Notes: a model not told the origin generated them from the sequence alone. A stretch of 64,000 bases of DNA from Oceanospirillum sp047518265 (GCA_047518265.1 JAKZRG010000003.1:62001-126000); one strand, 5' to 3'. Counted from the first letter of the stretch, positions 1 through 10,400 are shown. Numbers and translations are program-made.

Positions 1-2
1 TA

Positions 3-1430
3 GCTCAATCAGAGGAGGTTTATGATCCTGACGCTTTGTTAGCTTCGGGTTTGATCAGTGTTCTCATTACTTTGATTTTATTCTTGTTATTGAATAGCCG
101 TTTTACCGCTGTTCGCATGGCTTCTCGTCTATTGGAACAGTTTGCTGAAAGTGAGACACGTTATAAATCTCTTTTTGAGTTGTCACCTGAGGCGATCATT
201 ATTCACCGAGAAGGGCGAATTCTATTGGTCAATCAAGCGGCGCAAACGCTATTGCAGGTGGAATCTCCAGGGCTGTTAATTGGGCGTAATATAATGGATT
301 ACGTGCATAAGGATTCACAGCAAGCGGTTTTGGCTCGTATGGAAGACTCGGAAGCTGTCATGCCTTTTATGGAAGAGATGTTACAGCGCTATGATGGTTC
401 ATCGTTTTTAGCTGAAGTATCCGGTGCGGCGATTCAATTTGAAGGTCAACCAGCGACTCAGGTGTTATTCAGGGATATTTCTGCTGAGCAAGAAACCCGT
501 TATGAGGCTCAGATTTCAAAAGCTGTTTTTCGTCATTCTCATGAGCCTATGATGGTGACGGATGCCAAGGGGATGATCTCTTTGGTGAATCCAGCGTTTA
601 CAGATGTCACAGGTTTTGAACCGGAAGATGTTCAAGGGAAAAATGCTTCGATTTTATCTTCGGGTTATCACGATAGTGAGTTTTATGAGTGTATGTGGCA
701 GGTCTTGCTGGCTGAAGGTGAGTGGGAAGGTGAGATGACCAATCGTCGTAAAGACGGTGAAATCTATATTCAAAGAGCTCACATGTCGGCGATTCGAGGG
801 CTACATAATGATATATCCCAATTTATTTGTGTCATGGGGGATATTACGGAGCAGAAGAAAGAGCTGGAAAGCATGCGCTTTCAAGCCCTACATGATCCGT
901 TAACTCGCCTGCCTAACCGCATATTATTCACCTCTGAAGTTCGCAAAGTGATTGCTATAGCAGAGAAAGAGCAGCGTAAATTTGCGGTACTCTTTATTGA
1001 TCTGGATGGTTTTAAGCCAGTAAATGATACCTATGGGCATTTACTGGGTGACAAACTGTTGGTTGCTTTAGCGAAAAAGCTATCCGGTGCTATTAAGAAG
1101 CAAGATACCGTTGCTAGGGTTGGCGGTGATGAGTTCTTAGTTTTACTGCGAGAAGTCGATAATGGTGAGATGGCTTTGGCAGTAGCTGAGCGTTTAAGTG
1201 CTTTGGTGGCTGAGCCGGTTGCCATTGATGACATTGAAGTGCATGTGGGGGCCAGTATCGGTGTCGCGGTATACCCTGAACATTCGGGGGATGAACTAAC
1301 CTTGATAGATCGTGCTGATAAAGCCATGTATAAAGCGAAGCACTCAGGTAAAGGTCGAGCGATTTTAGCCTTGGGCTCTGAATCCAGTATGCCTGTTTCC
1401 ATGCCTTCTGACGTTGAGCTAAGAGAATGA
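3..1430 (+). CDS. Membrane PAS-PAS-GGDEF diguanylate cyclase (5' end outside window)
   Basis: The reading frame is open to the left window edge, so the gene starts outside. The visible part begins with a hydrophobic segment (about nt 36-105, one membrane helix). Two PAS domains follow (about nt 150-480 and 510-860; the second ends in the usual DITEQKK linker), then a GGDEF domain (about nt 880-1370). The catalytic motif GGDEF is intact at nt 1122-1136, so c-di-GMP synthesis from two GTP is expected. The inhibitory RxxD site five residues upstream reads KKQD, so its arginine is replaced by lysine. A periplasmic sensor domain probably precedes the helix but cannot be seen. The gene ends 23 bases from the convergent LysR gene. 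Confidence 0.9.
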   Translation, partial: AQSEEVYDPDALLASGLISVLITLILFLLLNSRFTAVRMASRLLEQFAESETRYKSLFELSPEAIIIHREGRILLVNQAAQTLLQVESPGLLIGRNIMDYVHKDSQQAVLARMEDSEAVMPFMEEMLQRYDGSSFLAEVSGAAIQFEGQPATQVLFRDISAEQETRYEAQISKAVFRHSHEPMMVTDAKGMISLVNPAFTDVTGFEPEDVQGKNASILSSGYHDSEFYECMWQVLLAEGEWEGEMTNRRKDGEIYIQRAHMSAIRGLHNDISQFICVMGDITEQKKELESMRFQALHDPLTRLPNRILFTSEVRKVIAIAEKEQRKFAVLFIDLDGFKPVNDTYGHLLGDKLLVALAKKLSGAIKKQDTVARVGGDEFLVLLREVDNGEMALAVAERLSALVAEPVAIDDIEVHVGASIGVAVYPEHSGDELTLIDRADKAMYKAKHSGKGRAILALGSESSMPVSMPSDVELRE

Positions 1431-1453
1431 TCGAAACTGTGGCTGGGTATTTG

Positions 1454-2326
1454 TTAATCTTTATGCTCGCCCAGTAATGTAATTAACTTCTGGCTGGCAT
1501 TCGATAGCGTTCTTTCTGTGTGATACAGATAACCTAATGAACGTGTTAAGTTGATTTCTGGTAGATGGATTATTTGCATGCTGTCATCAATGAGTGTTTC
1601 AGGTAAAACGCTCCAGCCTAACCCAATCGTTACCATCATCTTGAGTGTCTCCATATAGTTGGTAGACAGTGCCACTTGAAGGTCAAGCTCTTGTTTGGCG
1701 AACGCGGTTTCGACAATCCCTCGGGTGAAGGTTTGAAAGCCAGGCAGAACGGCGTCATATTGTGTCAGAGTTGCTAGATTGATCTGTTTTAATTGTGTAA
1801 TAGGGTGATCCTTGGCGGCAACCAGTTGCAAATGATCCGTCCATATGGGCACCACTTCTAAGTTAGCTGTTTGCTTAGGAGATAAGGTGACTACTGCTAG
1901 TTCTAATTCACCTTGTAAAATCCCTTCGTAAGCTTGTTCTGAGTCTAAAAAACGCATATCCAGTTTTACTTGGGGGTAACCTGAGGTAAATGCTTTGAGT
2001 ACAGGGGGAAGTCTGTGCAGGCCAATGTGATGGCTGGTGCCTAATATTAAAGAACCGGACACCTCACCGTTAATATTATTCAATAATCGTCGAGTATCTT
2101 CGAGCTCAATCAGTACCCTTCTGGCTCTTGGCATGAGCGCCTGTCCAGCCTCTGTCAGATGAGTTTGTCGGCCAATACGGTCAAATAAACGACTATCTAG
2201 TTGAGATTCCAAGTTGGCAATGCGTTTGGATACGGCAGGTTGAGTGATGTGCAGTAATTCTGCAGCCCTAGAGAAAGACTGAGTCTCAGCAACCGTAATA
2301 AAGGCCTGTAATGATTGAGTATCCAT
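1454..2326 (-). CDS. LysR-family transcriptional regulator, divergent from leuC
   Basis: A 290-residue LysR-type regulator of normal family length. The N-terminal winged helix-turn-helix is clear (residues 1-60, with AAELLHITQPAVSKRIANLE as recognition region), followed by the linker helix and a periplasmic-binding-protein-like effector domain (about 90-290). It is divergent from leuC across a 197-bp gap. A LysR gene is found at this place in Pseudomonas-type genomes as well. Divergent placement suggests it acts on itself and perhaps on leuCDB, but no effector can be read from the sequence. The start codon at 2326 gives the expected N-terminus and has AGGTGAAG-type purine-rich sequence ahead of it. 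Confidence 0.9.
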   Translation of the reverse strand: MDTQSLQAFITVAETQSFSRAAELLHITQPAVSKRIANLESQLDSRLFDRIGRQTHLTEAGQALMPRARRVLIELEDTRRLLNNINGEVSGSLILGTSHHIGLHRLPPVLKAFTSGYPQVKLDMRFLDSEQAYEGILQGELELAVVTLSPKQTANLEVVPIWTDHLQLVAAKDHPITQLKQINLATLTQYDAVLPGFQTFTRGIVETAFAKQELDLQVALSTNYMETLKMMVTIGLGWSVLPETLIDDSMQIIHLPEINLTRSLGYLYHTERTLSNASQKLITLLGEHKD

Positions 2327-2391
2327 AGCTTCACCTTGTTTTTAGAGGAGAAAATTTTGGTTTTATCGGTTAATCGTATTCTTAGCTGGGC

Positions 2392-2425
2392 TTATATCTT
2401 CTTCTATAACCAATTGGAATCCAAT
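2392..2425. promoter_or_regulatory. Two dyads in the LysR-leuC intergenic region, possible operator
   Basis: TTATA-N8-TATAA (2392-2409) and ATTGG-AAT-CCAAT (2413-2425) lie next to each other in the gap between the divergent LysR gene and leuC. LysR proteins usually bind such interrupted dyads beside the gene they control. Arms of 5 bp are common by chance, so this is only a candidate. Confidence 0.3.
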
Positions 2426-2523
2426 CAATAAAAAATATGAATTTGTTTTATCGTAACGGAAACCCTAAACTGCTTTCAACGCCCAATTTAGAGGCGATCA
2501 GATAAATGATGAGGAGCTAGACA

Positions 2524-3954
2524 ATGGCTGGCAAAACCCTGTATGACAAATTGTGGCAAGACCACTTAGTACAAGAACGTGATGATGGTACATCGTTAAT
2601 TTATATCGATCGTCAACTGTTGCATGAGGTGACCTCACCACAGGCATTTGAAGGTTTAAAACTGGCTGGCCGTGGTTTGTGGCGCTTAAGTGCTAATCTA
2701 GCTACCCCGGATCATAACGTGCCTACAACCGTTGAAGAGCGTAAAGCTGGCAACGATGGTATTGAAGATCCAGTATCCAAGATTCAGGTTGTCACCCTAG
2801 ATGATAACTGTGATGAATTTGGTGTCACTGAATTTAAGATTAACGATATTCGTCAAGGTATCGTGCACGTAGTAGGCCCTGAGCAGGGTGCGACTTTGCC
2901 GGGTATGACAGTCGTCTGTGGTGATTCTCATACCGCGACCCACGGTGCTTTTGGTGCTTTGGCCCATGGTATTGGTACTTCTGAAGTTGAGCATGTGATG
3001 GCCACTCAGTGCCTGATTCAGCGCAAGATGAAAAATATGCTGGTAAAAGTGAATGGTCAGCTGGGTGCTGGCGTCACTGGTAAAGATGTTGTCTTGGCTG
3101 TGATTGGTAAGATCGGTACTGCGGGTGGTACGGGTTATGCCATTGAGTTTGGTGGTGAAGCGATGCAAGGCCTATCTATGGAAGGTCGTATGACCGTCTG
3201 TAATATGGCCATCGAAGCCGGTGCTCGTGTTGGTCTGGTAGCCGTGGATCAAACCACTATTGATTATGTTAAAGGTCGTCCATTTGCGCCAACGGAAGAT
3301 CAGTGGGATCAAGCTGTTACAGCTTGGAATGAGCTGCACTCTGATGCTGATGCGGTATTCGATACCGTGATTGAATTGGAAGGTAGTGATATTGCACCTC
3401 AGGTTACTTGGGGGAATTCACCAGAGATGGTGGTTTCGGTAACGGCTAATGTGCCTAATCCTGCAGAACAAGATGATGAAAATCAACAGAAAGCCTATAC
3501 CCGTGCGTTGGAGTATATGGGCTTGAATGCTGGTCAGGCGATTACGGATATTAAGTTGGATCGCGTGTTTATCGGTTCTTGTACTAATTCCCGTATCGAA
3601 GATCTGCGTGAAGCAGCTGCTATAGCTGAAGGCAAGCAAGTTGCCGATAGCGTGATTCAAGCGTTGGTTGTACCGGGTTCTGGTCTAGTGAAACAGCAAG
3701 CAGAAGAGGAAGGTTTGGATAAGATCTTTACGGCTGCGGGTTTTGAATGGCGTGAGCCAGGCTGTTCTATGTGTCTGGCTATGAATGCCGATAAGTTAGG
3801 TGCCGGTGAGCATTGTGCTTCTACTTCAAACCGTAACTTTGAAGGGCGTCAGGGCTTTGGTGGTCGTACTCACCTAGTCAGTCCAGGTATGGCGGCAGCA
3901 GCAGCGATTGCTGGCCACTTTGTTGATGTTCGTAACGTGCAAAACGCAAACTAA
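2524..3954 (+). CDS. leuC: 3-isopropylmalate dehydratase large subunit
   Basis: Large subunit of isopropylmalate isomerase, which converts 2-isopropylmalate to 3-isopropylmalate in leucine synthesis. The 476-residue length is normal. The three cysteines that hold the [4Fe-4S] cluster are visible as C353 (FIGSCTNSR) and C414/C417 (PGCSMCLAMN), along with the aconitase signature DSHTATHGAFG. The start has GAGGAG about eight bases ahead. leuD follows 13 bases after the stop and leuB after that, so the three genes form one operon. Codon use (CGT, GGT, CTG) is typical of a well expressed gene. Confidence 0.98.
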   Translation: MAGKTLYDKLWQDHLVQERDDGTSLIYIDRQLLHEVTSPQAFEGLKLAGRGLWRLSANLATPDHNVPTTVEERKAGNDGIEDPVSKIQVVTLDDNCDEFGVTEFKINDIRQGIVHVVGPEQGATLPGMTVVCGDSHTATHGAFGALAHGIGTSEVEHVMATQCLIQRKMKNMLVKVNGQLGAGVTGKDVVLAVIGKIGTAGGTGYAIEFGGEAMQGLSMEGRMTVCNMAIEAGARVGLVAVDQTTIDYVKGRPFAPTEDQWDQAVTAWNELHSDADAVFDTVIELEGSDIAPQVTWGNSPEMVVSVTANVPNPAEQDDENQQKAYTRALEYMGLNAGQAITDIKLDRVFIGSCTNSRIEDLREAAAIAEGKQVADSVIQALVVPGSGLVKQQAEEEGLDKIFTAAGFEWREPGCSMCLAMNADKLGAGEHCASTSNRNFEGRQGFGGRTHLVSPGMAAAAAIAGHFVDVRNVQNAN

Positions 3955-3967
3955 GCCGGAGGCAATA

Positions 3968-4606
3968 ATGGATAAGTTTACACAGTTAGATGGCTTGGTT
4001 GCACCAATGGACCGACCTAATATCGATACCGATATGATTATTCCTAAGCAGTTTTTAAAGTCTATCAAGCGTTCTGGTTTTGGCCCGAACCTATTTGATG
4101 AACTGCGCTATCTGGATGAAGGTAAGCCGGATCAGGATTGTAGTGGTCGTCCGCTAAATACAGAATTTGTACTGAATCAGCCGCGTTATAAAGGCGCTTC
4201 TGTACTGATTGCCCGTCAGAATTTTGGTTGCGGTTCTTCCCGTGAGCATGCGCCTTGGGCTTTGTTAGATTTTGGCTTCCATTGTGTGATTGCGCCAAGC
4301 TTTGCGGATATCTTTTATAATAACTGTTTTAAAAATGGCATCTTACCCATTGTCTTGGATGAAGAGACTGTTGATAGCTTATTTACCGAAGTAAACGGTG
4401 AAGAAGGTTATCGTCTGGTGGTTGATTTGGATGCGAAAGAGATCCGTACACCTAGTGGTCGTGCTATTGCTTTTGACGTGGATGATTTCCGTCGTCACTG
4501 TCTGTTAAATGGTTTGGATGATATTGGTCTGACACTGGAAAATGCGGACCAGATCCGTGCTTACGAAGAAAAGCGTCAGCAGCAAGCACCTTGGTTATTT
4601 AATTAA
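3968..4606 (+). CDS. leuD: 3-isopropylmalate dehydratase small subunit
   Basis: Small (swivel-domain) subunit of isopropylmalate isomerase, partner of LeuC. The ATG at 3968 has the Shine-Dalgarno CGGAGG six bases ahead and gives the standard N-terminus MDKFTQLDGLVAPMDRPNID, 212 residues. An upstream in-frame ATG at 3908 would overlap leuC and add 20 unrelated residues, so it was not used. The conserved FGCGSSREHAPW segment and the DTDMIIPKQFLK start region are present. Confidence 0.97.
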   Translation: MDKFTQLDGLVAPMDRPNIDTDMIIPKQFLKSIKRSGFGPNLFDELRYLDEGKPDQDCSGRPLNTEFVLNQPRYKGASVLIARQNFGCGSSREHAPWALLDFGFHCVIAPSFADIFYNNCFKNGILPIVLDEETVDSLFTEVNGEEGYRLVVDLDAKEIRTPSGRAIAFDVDDFRRHCLLNGLDDIGLTLENADQIRAYEEKRQQQAPWLFN

Positions 4607-4659
4607 TCAATCAATTGTGTGTTCCCAAGCTCGTTTAAACGAATTAATCATGTAAGAGT

Positions 4660-4687
4660 GCAGAGATGGGTAAGCGCCCATTTCTGC
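4660..4687 (+). other. Intercistronic stem-loop between leuD and leuB
   Basis: GCAGAGATGGG pairs with CCCATTTCTGC (11 bp, one G-U) around a six-base loop. It ends just before the leuB ribosome binding site (AAGGA near 4692) and has no U-run. It is more likely an mRNA-stabilising or processing hairpin than a terminator. Confidence 0.5.
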
Positions 4688-4703
4688 GTATAAGGATAAC
4701 GAA

Positions 4704-5768
4704 ATGTCTAAAAAAGTATTGGTTTTACCGGGTGATGGTATTGGTCCTGAGATTGTAACCGAAGCTGTTAAGGTATTGGGTACAGTGAATCTGGATATCG
4801 AAATTGATTCTGCCTTGATCGGTGGTTCAGCTGTTGATGCAACCGGTAATCCTCTGCCTGACGAGACTCTGGAAAAAGCCCGTGCGGCTGATGCGATTCT
4901 TTTAGGTGCAGTTGGCGGCCCTAAATGGGATGGTAATGAGATGGCTCAGCGTCCTGAAAAAGGACTATTGGGTATACGTTCTCAGTTAGAGTTGTTTGCC
5001 AACTTCCGTCCGGCTATCTTGTATCCGCAATTAGCCGAGGCTTCTAGCCTTAAGCCAGAAATTGTCTCGGGTCTGGATATTCTGATCGTACGTGAACTGA
5101 CCGGTGGTATCTATTTTGGTCAGCCTCGCGGCATTCGTACGCTAGAAAACGGTGAGCGTGAAGGTTATAACACCTACGTTTATAACGAGTCAGAGATTCG
5201 CCGTATTGGTCGTCAAGCCTTTGAAGCAGCACAAAAACGCGGTAAGCGTCTGTGCTCTGTTGATAAATCCAACGTACTGGAAGTCACCGTACTGTGGAAA
5301 GAGGTGATGGAAGATCTGGCGAAGGAATATCCAGATGTTGAATTGAGCCATATGCTGGTAGACAACGCTGCTATGCAGCTTGTCCGTGCGCCTAAGCAGT
5401 TTGATGTGGTTGTGACGGGTAATATGTTTGGCGACATCCTGTCCGATGCAGCGGCTATGCTGACGGGTTCTATCGGTATGCTACCTTCTGCATCTTTAGA
5501 TAAAGACGGTAAAGGTATGTATGAGCCTTGCCACGGTTCTGCGCCAGATATTGCAGGTCAGGGTAAAGCTAACCCATTGGCAACTATTTTGTCTGTGGCT
5601 ATGATGCTGCGTTACTCTCTGGATGAGCAGTCTGCGGCTGATCGTATTGAAGCTGCGGTACAGAAAGTACTGGATCAGGGTTTGCGCACTGGTGATATTA
5701 TGTCCGAAGGTTGCACTCAAGTAAGTACTGAAGAGATGGGTGATGCTGTAGTTGCAGCTTTGCTTTAA
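4704..5768 (+). CDS. leuB: 3-isopropylmalate dehydrogenase
   Basis: NAD-dependent oxidative decarboxylation of 3-isopropylmalate to 2-oxoisocaproate, the third leucine-specific step. At 354 residues it is full length for the family. Visible family features are the N-terminal LPGDGIGPEI, the RxxxELTGGIYFG segment with arginine and tyrosine for substrate, and the metal-binding GNMFGDILSDAAAMLTGS aspartates. Start at 4704 has AAGGATAA ahead. It is the third gene of leuCDB, separated from leuD by 97 bases that hold a stem-loop. Confidence 0.98.
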   Translation: MSKKVLVLPGDGIGPEIVTEAVKVLGTVNLDIEIDSALIGGSAVDATGNPLPDETLEKARAADAILLGAVGGPKWDGNEMAQRPEKGLLGIRSQLELFANFRPAILYPQLAEASSLKPEIVSGLDILIVRELTGGIYFGQPRGIRTLENGEREGYNTYVYNESEIRRIGRQAFEAAQKRGKRLCSVDKSNVLEVTVLWKEVMEDLAKEYPDVELSHMLVDNAAMQLVRAPKQFDVVVTGNMFGDILSDAAAMLTGSIGMLPSASLDKDGKGMYEPCHGSAPDIAGQGKANPLATILSVAMMLRYSLDEQSAADRIEAAVQKVLDQGLRTGDIMSEGCTQVSTEEMGDAVVAALL

Positions 5769-5794
5769 TATCGATAGATAAGTAATTTATTTTG

Positions 5795-5820
5795 CTCAAA
5801 GAGTCCTTGGGCTCTTTGAG
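5795..5820 (+). other. Stem-loop after leuB
   Basis: CTCAAAGAG and CTCTTTGAG form a perfect 9-bp stem around an eight-base loop, 26 bases after the leuB stop and about 70 before asd. No U-run follows on the + strand. It may mark the 3' end of the leu mRNA or partly uncouple asd. Confidence 0.45.
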
Positions 5821-5890
5821 TGGAATGATCTGTCCTTGATGCCAAAAAGTGTCGGGCAGAGATATAGATAAATGACCAATAGGTGAAAAG

Positions 5891-7006
5891 ATGGCTCAAA
5901 AACGTGTAGGTCTTGTTGGCTGGCGGGGCATGGTAGGTTCCGTATTGATGCAGCGTATGCAGGACGAAGGTGATTTTAATCATATCGAACCGATCTTTTT
6001 TACAACCTCTCAAGCGGGTCAGGCTGCGCCTAACTTCGGTAAAGAGGCACCTGCGTTAAAAGATGCGACTGATATTGAAGAACTAAAAGCAATGGATGTC
6101 ATTATCACCTGCCAAGGTGGTGATTACACCAAAGCGGTTTATCCTAAGCTGCGCGCAAGTGGTTGGGATGGTTACTGGATCGATGCAGCCTCTTCGCTGC
6201 GTATGGCTGATGATGCGATCATTGTGTTGGATCCGGTTAACATGAATGTTATCAAAGACGGTCTGGCCAATGGTATTAAAACCTATGTGGGCGGTAACTG
6301 TACGGTCTCTTTGATGTTGATGGGCTTAGGCGGTTTATTCCAAAACGATCTTATCGAATGGATGACCTCTATGACGTATCAGGCTGCCTCTGGTGGTGGC
6401 GCCCGTCATATGAAGGAGCTGATTGCTCAGATGGGTATCATTAATGGTTCGGTTGCGGATCAGATTGATGCCGGTGCTGCCATTTTGGACGTGGATCGTA
6501 TGGTTGCAGAAACCATCCGTGGCGACAAAATGCCAGTGGATAACTTTGGCGTGCCTTTAGCGGGCTCTTTGATCCCTTGGATTGATACCAAGCTAGATAA
6601 TGGTCAAAGCCGTGAAGAGTGGAAAGCTTACTCTGAAACGAACAAGATTCTGGGTCTGAATGATAGCCCTATTCCAATCGATGGAACTTGTGTACGTATC
6701 GGTGCCATGCGTTGTCATAGCCAAGCCTTCACCATCAAACTGAAAAAAGATGTACCGATGGATGATGTAGAGAGCATGATCGCTGAAGCCAATGATTGGG
6801 TAAAAGTGATTCCTAATGAGCGTGACATTACTGCTGCTGAGCTTAGCCCGGCTAAAGTAACGGGGACGCTAAGTGTACCTGTGGGTCGTCTGCGTAAGAT
6901 GAATCTGGGTAATGAATACCTGAATGCCTTCAGTGTGGGTGATCAGCTGCTATGGGGTGCGGCTGAGCCGCTGCGTCGTATGCTACGCATCCTGCTGGAA
7001 GACTAA
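5891..7006 (+). CDS. asd: Aspartate-semialdehyde dehydrogenase
   Basis: NADPH-dependent reduction of aspartyl-4-phosphate to aspartate semialdehyde, the branch point to lysine, diaminopimelate, threonine and methionine. At 371 residues it is the proteobacterial long form. Seen: the Rossmann start VGLVGWRGMVGSVL, the catalytic cysteine C137 in GGNCTVSLM, the QAASGGGARHMKEL loop and the RIGAMRCHSQAF segment with the active-site histidine. The asd gene follows leuB in Pseudomonas too. A strong terminator follows. Confidence 0.98.
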   Translation: MAQKRVGLVGWRGMVGSVLMQRMQDEGDFNHIEPIFFTTSQAGQAAPNFGKEAPALKDATDIEELKAMDVIITCQGGDYTKAVYPKLRASGWDGYWIDAASSLRMADDAIIVLDPVNMNVIKDGLANGIKTYVGGNCTVSLMLMGLGGLFQNDLIEWMTSMTYQAASGGGARHMKELIAQMGIINGSVADQIDAGAAILDVDRMVAETIRGDKMPVDNFGVPLAGSLIPWIDTKLDNGQSREEWKAYSETNKILGLNDSPIPIDGTCVRIGAMRCHSQAFTIKLKKDVPMDDVESMIAEANDWVKVIPNERDITAAELSPAKVTGTLSVPVGRLRKMNLGNEYLNAFSVGDQLLWGAAEPLRRMLRILLED

Positions 7007-7025
7007 GTTTATTGCTTCTCGTTAG

Positions 7026-7056
7026 AAAAAGTCTGCTTCGGCAGACTTTTTCCGTT
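7026..7056 (+). terminator. Rho-independent terminator after asd
   Basis: A perfect 11-bp stem (AAAAAGTCTGC / GCAGACTTTTT) closed by a stable TTCG tetraloop and followed by T-rich sequence. It lies 20 bases after the asd stop and separates asd from fimV transcription. Confidence 0.93.
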
Positions 7057-7409
7057 TTTATGGCAAATAATAACCTTGGGCTTTCTCGTTTCGTGTGGAA
7101 AAATTGATATTCAGTTGTATTGAAGCGTTTAAATACACACTAGAGTGTTTAGATGCGGGCTTTGAATTTTTATTTTAAACTGGCCTTTTTTTTGCTTGAT
7201 TAATTGATAGAAATAAAAAATCTTAGCAAAAATAATAACCTAAACCAGTAAAAACCTAGATTGACTCTTTACTGATGTGTACAAATTGTCTAAATATTGA
7301 TAAAAGTGACACTCAGAAAAGTATCAACTGAACCGAAGTGTACAATGGCTTAGGTTTCGGTGGGCGGTGCTGCTGTTCGGGACAGTACAGAGAGTTAAGG
7401 AATTAAATT
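7057..7409. other. AT-rich intergenic region upstream of fimV
   Basis: About 350 bases without a credible gene. It must hold the fimV promoter, but no convincing -35/-10 pair stands out. The octamer GTGTACAA occurs twice (near 7277 and 7338). An overlapping frame starting at 7367 runs into fimV and is a shadow. Confidence 0.5.
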
Positions 7410-10400
7410 ATGGTGCGCAAGCTGGCGGGTACTCTGGCAACGGTGGGCATGTTAAGCAGTCCATTGGTGTTAGGGCTTGGGCTCGGGAATGCCGAGTTAC
7501 AATCATCACTGAATCAGCCATTAAAGGCGACAATTCAGCTGTCACAGACTCAGGGGGTTTCTGCTTCCGAAATTCGAGTGATGTTGGCAGATGAACAAGC
7601 ATTTGCTAAAGCAGGGCTTGACCGGCAATTCTTTCTACAAAATCTTGATTTTGTTGTGCGTGAGAATTCACGGGGAGCTTATGTTGAGCTGACGAGCCTT
7701 GCGCCGGTAAAAGAACCCTTTCTGAATTTGTTGCTTGCTGTAGAGTGGCCTCAAGGACGCTTGCTGCGAGAATATACTTTCTTACTCGATCCCCCAGCCT
7801 ATAACAGCTCTATAACTCAGCAATATGCCCAGAATCAACCGGCAGGTGCCGCCCCTAGAGCAACTCCTCTTGCTGCTCCTGCAGCCGGTAAGTTAGTAGA
7901 CGAAGGCGCTCGCCGAATCAGAGTGGGGCCTGTTGATACTCTTTGGAGTTTGGCTCGTAAGCACAGAGCTAACAACGACATCACGATTAAACAAGCGATG
8001 TTAGCGATCAAGGATGCGAACCCCGATGCTTTCCCTAGTGGCAACATTAACGATATGGAAGCAGGTAGCACCATCCTGGTTCCAAGCGAAAATGCGATGC
8101 TCAAGCGGGATTCTTTAGCGGCCATTAGAGAAGTTGCTAAGCAGAACCGTGATTGGGTGTCACTGAAAGCTGCCTTAGCGCCTCAAACTACACCTAAGCC
8201 TGCGGCTAAATCCGCTACAGCGAGTGAACCTGTTGATCAGAAATCATTAAAACTGATAGCAGAGAAAGCTAAGCCTGATACAAGTGTGGATAATTCTGGT
8301 GCTTTGAAAGAAGAGCTGGAGCTTAGTAAAGAGAATTTAGATCAATCTGAGCGTGAGAAAGAGGATCTTTCTAGCCGCTTAGATGAATTGCAAAAACAGA
8401 TAGGTACTCTACAAAAGCTGATTCGTTTGAAAGATGAACAGTTATCAGCCATGGAGACCATGCTGGCAAAACAAAACCAGTTATTGTCAGGCAAATCTGC
8501 ATCAGAGCCGACTATGATGGCTGAACCTGAAAAGGAAGCTGAAGTGATGCAACCGCCGGTTGCAACAACCTCAGCGGCAGCTGTGACGGGCAAGGTCAGT
8601 ACCGGTGCTATAGGTTTAGATTTAGCGGCAGAGGCAGAAAAACAAGCTGAATCAGAAAGTATGCAGGAAGAACCTGTTGCTGAGATGAAGCCTGAGCCTG
8701 TCGTTGAGATGGAGCCAAAGGCCCCTGTTGAAGCTAAAAAGCCAATTCAACCGTTTAAAATAGAAGAGTCTCAACAGACTCAAGAGTTAGAGCCATCTAA
8801 CTTTATCATGGATACTCTGCGCAATAATGCCATGATCTTAGGAGGCGCCGCTGCGGCCATTTTAGCTTTGGTTCTCGGTCTGCTTGTTATGCGTCGGCGT
8901 AAAGCAGAAGGTAAAAAGCAGAAAGGGAAAGATAATGTCTCTGGTGCTGATGTTGCAGCAGGAGCGGCGGCAGGTGCTGCTGGTATGGCCGCTGCGGATG
9001 CAATGTCCGATGATTTGCCGGATGATTTAGCCGGAGATCTAGGAGATGACTTAGGTCTAGATGATGATCTGAGCGGTGATTTAGGCGGGGATCTAGGCGA
9101 CGATTTAAGTCTAGATGATGATCTAAGTGCCGATCTAGGTAGTGATTTAGGCGATGACTTAAGCTTGGATGATGATCTAAGCGCCGATCTAGGTGGAGAT
9201 CTAGGCGATGACTTAAGTCTGGATGATGACCTAGGTGACGATCTAGGTGGTGATTTAGGCGATGACTTAAGTCTGGATGATGACCTAGGTGCCGATCTAG
9301 GTGGTGATTTAGGCGATGACTTAAGTCTGGATGATGATCTAAGCGCTGATCTAGGTAGTGATTTAGGCGATGACTTAAGTCTGGATGATGATCTAAGTGC
9401 CGATCTAGGTGGTGATTTAGGCGATGACTTAAGTCTGGATGATGATCTAAGTGCTGATTTAGGTAGTGATTTAGGCGACGACTTAAGCTTGGATGATGAC
9501 CTAGGTGCCGATCTAGGTGATTTAGGAGATGACTTAAGCTTAGACGAAGGCCTTGATGTCGGCTTGGAGGATATCGCTGATCTGGGAGATGATTTAAATT
9601 TAGATAGTGATCTGAGTTTAGATGAAGACCTTGATGCAGGCTTAGATGATATTGCCGAATTAGGCGATGATTTAAGTGTCGATATCAGTGATGACTTGAT
9701 TGCGGACTTTGCTGGTGATGACAACTCAGGGGCTGATGAGTTAGAAACATTAGATGAGCTGGATCTTAATGATCTGGATGATGACTCTTCCAGTGAAATG
9801 GCACTTGATGATCTTGATCTGGGAGACTTTGATCTGGATGAAGAGCTGGACCTGGGTGATTTAGATGATATGAACCTAGAGGATGATACAAAAAAGCTTC
9901 CAGCTGAGTTAACTGAAGACATTTTATCGGCAGAAGATGCGGATTTAGATGTGTTAGCTCAGGATAATTTTGATCAAGTTGTTGATTCATTAGATGATTT
10001 AAGCAACATCGAAGATATCGATTTTTCCCTTGCAGAAGATTCACTTGAAACCTTAGAGGAGGATCATTCAGTCATTGAGGATGATCTTAGTGACTTATCT
10101 TTAGATGGCTTGCTTGAGGCCGATGAGGAGTCTTTGGTCTCAGAGGATGATCAGGGAGGAGATTTTGCTCCCGGTTTGCTCGATGAGCTTATTGCCAATG
10201 ATGATGACGTGTTATCGGCTTTAGATCCTATGGCAGAATCCCAGCAGCATATTGATGCGGATCAATATGAGCAGGCAGCTGCTGTTTTACAGGGTGCTTT
10301 AGGCGATGAGCCTGACAATAATGAATTACGTTTAAAGTTTATGGAGGTACTGGTTGAGCTTGAGGATGAAGCAACCTTTGACCATGAATTACGTAAGGTA

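Noticed and set aside
2437..2505. A 22-codon frame upstream of leuC with four leucine codons, possible leader peptide
   Set aside because: No Shine-Dalgarno, leucines not clustered as in known leu attenuators, and no terminator/antiterminator pair visible before leuC.
8780..9922. A 380-codon Ser/Arg/Lys-rich open frame antisense to fimV
   Set aside because: It is the mirror of the Asp/Leu repeat coding sequence. It has no RBS and a repetitive composition dictated by the other strand.
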